DNA of 5,423 nt. It comes from Acidobacteriota bacterium. Its GTDB lineage: Bacteria; Acidobacteriota; Terriglobia; Terriglobales; Acidobacteriaceae. A program made the position numbers and the translations under genes. Every line of letters starts with the position of its first letter. Position 1 is the first letter of the stretch. The notes below the pieces were generated by a model, which was not told the DNA's origin, searched no databases, and worked only from the letters and a program-made list of their open reading frames with translations. Location of the stretch: contig QIAI01000169.1 in the NCBI GenBank assembly GCA_003224995.1, forward strand, positions 1 to 5,423, read 5' to 3'. Of this stretch, positions 1 to 4,500 are shown piece by piece.

Positions 1-1
1 T

Positions 2-481
2 ATCGGCACTGCGGAACAGATCAGCGAGGCGCAATGGGACGAGACTTTCGCCACCAACGTGCGCGGCGTGTGGCTGCTCTCGCGGGCGGTGTTGCCGTAT
101 ATGAGGAAAGCTGGCGGCGGCTCAATCGTAAACGTCGCTTCCGTGCTGGGAATCAATGGTGCTCGCAATCGTGCATCGTACGCGCCGTCGAAAGGCGCCA
201 TGATTCTGCTCACCAAGTGCATGGCAATTGATCACGGCGCGGAGAATATCCGGGTGAATGCGATCTGCCCGTCGTTCATCGAGACCGATTTAACGGCGGA
301 GGTCATCCGCAAAGCTCCTGACCCGGGTGCCGTGCGGCGCGAGCGTATCGGAGTTCATCCCATTGGACGGCTGGGCCAGCCAGACGATATTGCAGGGCTG
401 GCAGTCTACCTGGCGAGCGATGAATCTTCCTGGGTGACCGGCGCGGCGATGCCAGTGGATGGCGGATATCTAGCGGTGTGA
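2..481 (+). CDS. Short-chain dehydrogenase/reductase (SDR, FabG-like), 5' end outside window
   Basis: This is the C-terminal 159 residues of a classical SDR; the family is usually about 250 residues. The missing ~90 N-terminal residues would include the TGxxxGIG dinucleotide-binding motif. The visible catalytic residues are all present: Asn19 of the fragment (TNVRG), Ser47 (NVAS), then Tyr60 and Lys64 in YAPSK. The C-terminus reads GRLGQPDDIAGLAVYLASDESSWVTG and ends in the usual MPVDGGY motif, typical of FabG-like NAD(P)H-dependent oxidoreductases that interconvert a hydroxyl and a carbonyl group. The substrate cannot be told: this subfamily includes 3-oxoacyl-ACP reductases, sugar and polyol dehydrogenases and others. 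An internal ATG at 59 is not the start, because conserved SDR sequence continues in frame upstream to the window edge. The stop is TGA at 479-481. The gene lies about 60 nt upstream of mrp on the same strand, so co-transcription is possible. Family call is secure, function is not. Confidence 0.93.
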   Translation: MGTAEQISEAQWDETFATNVRGVWLLSRAVLPYMRKAGGGSIVNVASVLGINGARNRASYAPSKGAMILLTKCMAIDHGAENIRVNAICPSFIETDLTAEVIRKAPDPGAVRRERIGVHPIGRLGQPDDIAGLAVYLASDESSWVTGAAMPVDGGYLAV

Positions 482-544
482 AAGGTTCATGTCGTCAGGG
501 GTGAATTTGCGAGCCTTCGTGGCTTTGTCCAATCCTTGAGTCAC

Positions 545-1381
545 ATGCACCAGCATGGTCCGCAAGCACCGACTCCACAAGCCTTGCCGGGCGTCTCCAA
601 TATCATTGCCGTCGGCTCGGGCAAAGGCGGGGTGGGTAAGACGACGCTTTCAGTAAATCTAGCGCTCGCCCTGGCCAAGCTCGGTCACAAAGTCGGATTA
701 CTGGATGCGGACGTATACGGCCCGAATGTTCCTTTGATGATCGGGACCAATGCGCAGCCCAGAGCTGTCAGCAACGAGCGCATTGAGCCCATCCTGGCGC
801 ATGGTTTGAAGGTCATCTCGGTGGGCTTCTTAAATCCGGGGGACAAGCCCATTATCTGGCGCGGGCCCATGCTGCACCAGATCATCCGCCAGTTTCTTAA
901 CTCGGTGGAATGGGGACAGCTCGATTACCTGGTGATCGATTTGCCGCCAGGAACGGGTGATGTTGCCCTATCGCTGATTCAAACTGTTCCCTTAACCGGC
1001 GCAGTGGTCGTCTCCACCCCATCCGACGTGTCGCTACAGGACGGCCGCAAGGCCATTGAAATGTTCCGCCAAATGAAAGTCGATCTGATTGGCATGGTCG
1101 AGAACATGAGCTACTTCGTTTGCCCGCACTGCAACCACGAAGTCGACATTTTCTCGCGTGGTGGCGCACAGAAGACCGCGGAGCAGTTTGGGGTAGCGTT
1201 CCTGGGAGCGATTCAACTTGATCCGGAGCTTCGAAAGGCCGGGGACACGGGTAAGCCGGTAGTGCTCGCAGGAGAAGACTCGTCGGCCGCGAAGTCGCTC
1301 TTTGAGTTTGCGCGCAAGGTTGTCGCGCGAGTCGATGAGATCCGGTCGCAAGCCCCCGAGGGCGTTATCCAAATTCAATAG
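545..1381 (+). CDS. mrp: Mrp/ApbC/NBP35-type iron-sulfur cluster carrier P-loop ATPase
   Basis: Cytosolic ATPase of the Mrp/NBP35 family, known to bind and transfer [4Fe-4S] clusters to apoproteins as a dimer. From the ATG at 545 the protein has 278 residues. A short His/Gln/Pro-rich head (MHQHGPQAPTPQ) precedes the deviant Walker A motif GKGGVGKTT (about 26-34). Next come the DADVYGPNVP switch region (about 54-63), IIWRGPM (about 103-109) and the Walker B-like VIDLPPGTGD (about 130-139). VENMSYFVCPHC (about 185-196) carries the CxxC cysteines (193 and 196) that bind the bridging cluster. FSRGGAQKTAEQFGVAFLGAIQLDP and a GKPVV motif complete the family pattern. Many bacterial Mrp proteins are about 350-370 residues with an N-terminal MIP18/DUF59 domain; it is absent here and the upstream gap is too short to hold it. 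A TTG at 536 gives three more residues in the same frame; neither start has a clear Shine-Dalgarno sequence. ATG was preferred. The stop is TAG at 1379-1381. Confidence 0.93.
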   Translation: MHQHGPQAPTPQALPGVSNIIAVGSGKGGVGKTTLSVNLALALAKLGHKVGLLDADVYGPNVPLMIGTNAQPRAVSNERIEPILAHGLKVISVGFLNPGDKPIIWRGPMLHQIIRQFLNSVEWGQLDYLVIDLPPGTGDVALSLIQTVPLTGAVVVSTPSDVSLQDGRKAIEMFRQMKVDLIGMVENMSYFVCPHCNHEVDIFSRGGAQKTAEQFGVAFLGAIQLDPELRKAGDTGKPVVLAGEDSSAAKSLFEFARKVVARVDEIRSQAPEGVIQIQ

Positions 1382-1402
1382 ACGGGCCAGCCTTCCCGTT
1401 TC
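1382..1402. terminator. Possible weak hairpin between the convergent mrp and oxidase genes
   Basis: Immediately after the mrp stop, ACGGG (1382-1386) can pair with CCCGT (1395-1399) across an 8-nt loop, followed by only a short T stretch (TTTC). The position in the 30-bp convergent gap suits a terminator for mrp. The stem is short and there is no proper U-tract, so this is a tentative call. Confidence 0.25.
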
Positions 1403-1411
1403 GGATCAAGA

Positions 1412-2548
1412 TTAGGCGCTAAAGCGAGTCAGCCTCCAGCAGGCGTCTGGTTCCCGGTCATGCAGGACCATCGCAGCCACGCGTTCCCCGAGGGCAGGCC
1501 CGTGCTTGAATCCGTGGCCGGATCCTCCCCCTAACAGCCATATGTGTTCCGCCGCAGGATGGCGCTCGACAATGAAGCCGCTGTCTGGCGTTTGCTCGTA
1601 CTGGCAGACGCGGGATTCCAACAATGGCGCATCCTTCATCGCGGGAAATCGAAATGCGATATATTCGCGGGCAATTCGCAGACGCTCCTCGTCAACCTTC
1701 CTCTCGCCGTGAGTGGGATCGAAGATTGGACCGCGGGTATCATCTGCGATTTTGAATCCACGGCGCTGGTTTCCCGGAATTCCATACAAGAACCGTCCCC
1801 GATGATCGGCCCAAACCGGCAGATTGCCTTCTTCGAAGCGCGCATCTCCGGCCGGCGTGCCGAAGAAGAAGACATCCTGTTTGGTGGCTTGAATGCGGTT
1901 CGAAATGGTATTCGGGAAAAGGGATCCCATCCAAGGCCCACAGGCGAACACATAACGGTCGGCACGAAGCTTGGAATCATCCGAAAGAGACAGCGCCTTC
2001 CAGGATGCGGAATCCAGATCCTGGTTCACGGCGGCTTGGATATAGACACCACCTTCCGCCATAAAGGCCTCGACCACTGCCTGGCAAGACTGCCGCGCAA
2101 GCAGAAATCCACTCTCTGGTTCGAAGATGCCCCATGGCACGCCCGCAAAATTGATCTGCGGCCAGCGCTTCCGCAGAGCTCGTTCCGACAATCGCTGGTG
2201 AGGAATCTTCGATTCCTTCAGCGCTTGAACGGAGCCTGACTCCCATGCGTGGTCTTGGCCCGCGGCCATCCACAGAACACCGATCCGATGCAGGAATTGG
2301 CGTTTCCATTTGCGTTCATTCTTTGCCCAGAGTCGCAGGGATCGCGCCGCCAACTCCGTGTAAGGTTGATCGGGTCCGTAGGTGGCACGGATGATTCGAG
2401 TTTCTCCGCCCGAAGATGCGCGTGAATTTCCCGGTCCCCAGGTATCGATGAGAGTGACTCGCGCTCCACTGCGCCGAAGGAAAAGTGCCGTCCACCCGCC
2501 AAAAGCCCCGGCACCCACAACTGCCACATGCATTTGCCGTGATGTCAT
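1412..2548 (-). CDS. FAD-dependent amine oxidase, monomeric sarcosine oxidase/N-methyltryptophan oxidase-like (DAO family)
   Basis: A full-length 378-residue flavoprotein; monomeric sarcosine oxidases (MSOX) are about 390. The N-terminal dinucleotide-binding fold starts VAVVGAGAFGG (8-18) and ends its second strand at Asp35. GGETRIIRATYG (47-58) matches the MSOX GDTRIIR segment, with Arg51 and Arg54 corresponding to MSOX Arg49 and Arg52. RVCQYEQTPD (313-322) carries Cys315, equivalent to the MSOX cysteine that binds FAD covalently. GGGSGHGFKHGPALGE (340-355) carries Lys348, matching a substrate-carboxylate-binding lysine. Lys266 in GFKIADD aligns with MSOX Lys265, the oxygen-activation residue, while the MSOX His269 position is Asp270. 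Such enzymes oxidise N-methyl or secondary amino acids with O2, giving an imine and H2O2. The substrate is not determined and the His-to-Asp change argues against assuming sarcosine. A second possible start, Met6 (ATG at 2533-2531), lies even closer to the FAD motif; neither start has a recognisable ribosome-binding site. Stop TAA (1414-1412). Confidence 0.88.
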   Translation of the reverse strand: MTSRQMHVAVVGAGAFGGWTALFLRRSGARVTLIDTWGPGNSRASSGGETRIIRATYGPDQPYTELAARSLRLWAKNERKWKRQFLHRIGVLWMAAGQDHAWESGSVQALKESKIPHQRLSERALRKRWPQINFAGVPWGIFEPESGFLLARQSCQAVVEAFMAEGGVYIQAAVNQDLDSASWKALSLSDDSKLRADRYVFACGPWMGSLFPNTISNRIQATKQDVFFFGTPAGDARFEEGNLPVWADHRGRFLYGIPGNQRRGFKIADDTRGPIFDPTHGERKVDEERLRIAREYIAFRFPAMKDAPLLESRVCQYEQTPDSGFIVERHPAAEHIWLLGGGSGHGFKHGPALGERVAAMVLHDREPDACWRLTRFSA

Positions 2549-2589
2549 GGAGGAAGAAGGTGAACCGTTGGCCTTTCTGTTCGTGACAA

Positions 2590-2616
2590 AGCATATCGCA
2601 GACGACCCTAATACAA
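2590..2616 (-). promoter_or_regulatory. Weak candidate promoter for the amine oxidase gene
   Basis: Read on the minus strand, TTGTAT (2616-2611) and TATGCT (2595-2590) resemble -35 and -10 boxes, but they are separated by only 15 bp, shorter than the usual 16-18. They lie about 40 bp upstream of the oxidase start. This is the best candidate I can see and it remains tentative. Confidence 0.2.
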
Positions 2617-2632
2617 GAGGAGGGAAAGGGTC

Positions 2633-2659
2633 AGAGCACTCTGGCGGCTAGAGTGCCAA
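2633..2659 (+). promoter_or_regulatory. CIRCE operator (HrcA binding site)
   Basis: The known CIRCE consensus is TTAGCACTC-N9-GAGTGCTAA. Here the left arm AGAGCACTC (2633-2641) matches at 7 of 9 positions and the right arm GAGTGCCAA (2651-2659) at 8 of 9. They are separated by exactly 9 nt, and the inner six bases of each arm are perfectly complementary. HrcA, encoded just downstream, binds this element as a dimer and represses chaperone operons at normal temperature, so autorepression of hrcA-grpE-dnaJ is expected. The element ends 3 bp before the -35 box rather than overlapping the transcription start, which differs from many CIRCE sites. Confidence 0.88.
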
Positions 2660-2662
2660 CAC

Positions 2663-2692
2663 TTGACAGTATTTCGCTCAAGTTTCTAGAAT
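2663..2692 (+). promoter_or_regulatory. Sigma-70-type promoter of the hrcA-grpE-dnaJ operon
   Basis: A perfect -35 hexamer TTGACA (2663-2668) is followed after 18 bp by TAGAAT (2687-2692), which matches the TATAAT -10 box at 5 of 6 positions. Transcription would begin near 2699. The adjacent CIRCE element and the hrcA gene downstream support its role. I saw no clear heat-shock sigma-32 type promoter, consistent with control by repression rather than by an alternative sigma factor. Confidence 0.75.
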
Positions 2693-2711
2693 CAAGTCTG
2701 GGGGAGCGGTC

Positions 2712-2742
2712 TGCATCTCAAGCTAAGTTTTTGCATCTAAAG
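2712..2742 (+). repeat. Spaced direct repeat in the hrcA leader
   Basis: TGCATCTCAAG (2712-2722) recurs as TGCATCTAAAG (2732-2742), matching at 10 of 11 positions with a start-to-start distance of 20 bp, close to two helical turns. It lies in the untranslated leader between the promoter and hrcA, within a locally AT-rich stretch. It may be a tandem protein-binding site or may be chance; nothing in the sequence decides this. Confidence 0.4.
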
Positions 2743-2775
2743 TATTTAATGAGAAATGAGCGGGACGTTTAAAGG

Positions 2776-2802
2776 TCACTTCCTGGGTTTGGCTCAAAGT
2801 GA
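2776..2802 (+). other. Small leader hairpin next to the hrcA Shine-Dalgarno sequence
   Basis: TCACTT (2776-2781) is exactly complementary to AAGTGA (2797-2802), giving a 6-bp stem with a 15-nt loop that ends 3 nt before the AAGGAG ribosome-binding site. An alternative pairing of TTCCT (2780-2784) with the AGGAG of that site is also possible (four Watson-Crick pairs plus one G-U). Any regulatory meaning is inference. Confidence 0.3.
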
Positions 2803-2805
2803 TAC

Positions 2806-2811
2806 AAGGAG
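2806..2811 (+). promoter_or_regulatory. Ribosome-binding site of hrcA
   Basis: AAGGAG lies 3 nt upstream of the ATG at 2815. It is the strongest Shine-Dalgarno match in the window and fixes the hrcA start, although the spacing is slightly short. Confidence 0.75.
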
Positions 2812-2814
2812 TTC

Positions 2815-3855
2815 ATGGCACCGCCGGGAAACATCGGAAATCGGGAACGCGAAATTCTGACCGCGATTGTGGAAACCTATATCGCCACCGGCGAACCGGT
2901 AGGCTCGCGGATTCTTTCGCGTTCGAATCGTGAGGGGCTAAGCCCGGCCACGATTCGTAACGTCATGGCGGACCTCTCTGACGCGGGATTACTGGAGCAG
3001 ACGCACACTTCCTCGGGACGGATTCCGACCACCGAGGCCTATCGCTATTACGTGGAGCAGATTTCGGGGGAAGCGCATCTATCTCCCGGGGACGAGAACA
3101 TTATTCGGGACTCGCTTTCCGGCATCACCGATAGCGCGGAATTCTTGGAGCGCACGTCGCGCGTGCTCTCCCTCATTTCGCGAAATGTAGGGGTTGCGGT
3201 GGCAGTCCCGGGCGCAAAGAACGCCCTGGAACACGTTTACTTTTCGCGCTTGGGCGACCAGAAAGTCCTGGCCGTGGTGGTCACCCGGTCCGGGCTTGTG
3301 CGCGATCGGGTTTTGCGTCTGGATATTTGCCAGGCAGACCTGGACGCGGCCGCTCGCTATATCAACGAGAACTTCCGTGGCTGGACGATGTCTGACATGC
3401 GTGCCGAGTTGCAACACCGGCTGGAAGCGGAGCGCAGCGAGTACGACCGCATTATGCAGTCGCTTGAGCGACTGTACAAACAGGGAGCTCTGGCCGCGGA
3501 GCCGGGCGCGCAAACAGTTTATGTAGAAGGCGCATCGAACCTGGTTGCGAATGAGCGAGATCGCGAGCGCCTGCAAGAGATGCTGAAGACCCTGGAGGAG
3601 AAGGGAAAGATTGTTCAATTGCTCGAAGCCTATCTGGACGCGAAACAGGAAGCAGTGCGCGTGGTGATCGGTCTCAACGAGGCGGTCCCGTCGATGAGCA
3701 ATTTCGTGCTGATCGGTGCGCCTGCGCGTGTGGGCAACGAAGTGAGAGGGTCGCTCGCCGTGATTGGACCGACGCGTATCGATTACCAGCACACTATGAC
3801 GGCTGTTTCCTATATCGCGCGCCTCTTCGACAAAATCCTTAACGAATCGGAATAG
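2815..3855 (+). CDS. hrcA: Heat-inducible transcriptional repressor HrcA
   Basis: HrcA is the cytosolic repressor that binds CIRCE operators of chaperone operons and is kept active by chaperonin (GroEL). At 346 residues it is full length for the family. The N-terminal winged helix-turn-helix is clear: REREILTAIVETYIATGEPVGS (about 10-31), the recognition segment SPATIRNVMADLSDAGLL (43-60), and the wing QTHTSSGRIPT (62-72), equivalent to the usual PHTSAGRVPT. The central part (about 100-240) corresponds to the GAF-like domain. The C-terminus has the typical VIGLNEAVPSMSNFVLIGAP stretch and the family signature GPTRIDY (318-324), followed by the last helix. The ATG is supported by AAGGAG just upstream. 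It is the first gene of a heat-shock operon with grpE 4 nt downstream, and a CIRCE site precedes it, so it should repress its own operon. The stop is TAG. No damage is seen. Confidence 0.97.
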   Translation: MAPPGNIGNREREILTAIVETYIATGEPVGSRILSRSNREGLSPATIRNVMADLSDAGLLEQTHTSSGRIPTTEAYRYYVEQISGEAHLSPGDENIIRDSLSGITDSAEFLERTSRVLSLISRNVGVAVAVPGAKNALEHVYFSRLGDQKVLAVVVTRSGLVRDRVLRLDICQADLDAAARYINENFRGWTMSDMRAELQHRLEAERSEYDRIMQSLERLYKQGALAAEPGAQTVYVEGASNLVANERDRERLQEMLKTLEEKGKIVQLLEAYLDAKQEAVRVVIGLNEAVPSMSNFVLIGAPARVGNEVRGSLAVIGPTRIDYQHTMTAVSYIARLFDKILNESE

Positions 3856-3859
3856 TTTT

Positions 3860-4447
3860 ATGGCAAAGACAAACGGAAAGTCACAAGCAGACCCGCGAGA
3901 ACTCGATTTAGAACATGAACTGCCCGCGTCCAACGAGGTGGACGAGGCCGGGCGAGGGCCGAGCGCGGAGAGCGGTACTCCTTCTTCAGAGACTCCGGAG
4001 TTGCAGAAAATCCGGGCGGAGCCCGATACCTTGCTGGACCGCCTCGCCCGCCTGCAAGCCGAATTTGAAAATGCGCGTAAGCGTGCAGCCCGGGAACAGC
4101 AGGAGTTCCGGGATTTCGCAACTGCCGATGCGATCAAGGCCTTACTCCCGGCGATCGACAGCTTCGAGCGAGCATTGAACGCTCCTGCCAGCCAACCGAG
4201 CGAGTTCCGCAACGGTGTGGAACTGATCTACAAGCAACTTCAGGATGCTCTCGGCAAACTGGGGGTGCGCCCAGTGCCGGCCAAGGGCGAACCCTTCGAT
4301 CCGCATGTGCACGAGGCCATCGAGATGGTGGAGACCACCGATCGGCCGGATCACCAGGTGATGGACGAGTTGCAGCGCGGCTACAGACTCAAAGATCGCC
4401 TGCTGCGTCCAGCCATGGTGCGAGTCGCCAAGAATTCCAAACACTGA
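3860..4447 (+). CDS. grpE: GrpE, nucleotide exchange factor for DnaK
   Basis: GrpE is the cytosolic dimer that releases ADP from DnaK and so drives the DnaK-DnaJ chaperone cycle. The 195 residues are normal for the family. An acidic, low-complexity N-terminal tail (about 1-45) is followed by the long dimerising helix region, including LLDRLARLQAEFENARKRA (58-76), then the helical segment with LLPAIDSFERAL. The C-terminal beta domain contains GEPFDPHVHEAIEMV and the signature VMDELQRGYRLKDRLLRPAMV (167-187). Pro55 sits at the start of the long helix in the sequence AEPDTLLDR, where relatives often have a charged residue. The ATG lies only 4 nt after the hrcA stop and has no good Shine-Dalgarno sequence, suggesting translational coupling to hrcA. 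The stop is TGA at 4445-4447. Confidence 0.97.
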   Translation: MAKTNGKSQADPRELDLEHELPASNEVDEAGRGPSAESGTPSSETPELQKIRAEPDTLLDRLARLQAEFENARKRAAREQQEFRDFATADAIKALLPAIDSFERALNAPASQPSEFRNGVELIYKQLQDALGKLGVRPVPAKGEPFDPHVHEAIEMVETTDRPDHQVMDELQRGYRLKDRLLRPAMVRVAKNSKH

Positions 4448-4477
4448 ACCGCCAGCACGGAGCCTTTGTTCCAGGAA

Positions 4478-4483
4478 GAGGGG
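4478..4483 (+). promoter_or_regulatory. Ribosome-binding site of dnaJ, positioned for a start at 4489
   Basis: GAGGGG, within a purine run at 4473-4486, is the only good Shine-Dalgarno match in the grpE-dnaJ gap. It ends 5 nt before the in-frame ATT at 4489, an ideal spacing, but 17 nt before the GTG at 4501, which is too far for normal initiation. It therefore bears on which dnaJ start is used. Confidence 0.55.
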
Positions 4484-4500
4484 AAGCTATTACGACCAAC

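Noticed and set aside
511..527. Hairpin GAGCC/GGCTT after the SDR gene as a terminator
   Set aside because: The stem is only 4-5 bp, includes a G-U pair and lacks a T-run.
489..539. A 16-codon frame in the SDR-mrp gap whose TGA overlaps the TTG at 536
   Set aside because: It could be a coupling leader peptide favouring the TTG start of mrp, but the purine run before its ATG is only 3 nt away and the peptide has no distinctive content, so chance is more likely.
1544..2239. A 231-codon open frame on the plus strand inside the amine oxidase
   Set aside because: The minus-strand frame carries all the flavoprotein motifs and matches the family length; the plus-strand product resembles nothing I recognise.
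2382..2651. A plus-strand 89-codon frame running from the 5' end of the oxidase through the intergenic region
   Set aside because: It overlaps the conserved FAD-binding coding sequence antisense and runs through the CIRCE element; no ribosome-binding site or protein motif supports it.
2743..2750. TATTTAAT in the hrcA leader as the -10 box of a second promoter
   Set aside because: No acceptable -35 hexamer lies 16-18 bp upstream, whereas the upstream TTGACA-N18-TAGAAT promoter is nearly consensus.
3079..4212. A 377-codon open frame on the minus strand across hrcA and grpE
   Set aside because: It lies entirely antisense to two clearly conserved genes, has no recognisable domain and a biased Arg/Ser/Leu-rich composition typical of antisense frames in GC-rich coding DNA.
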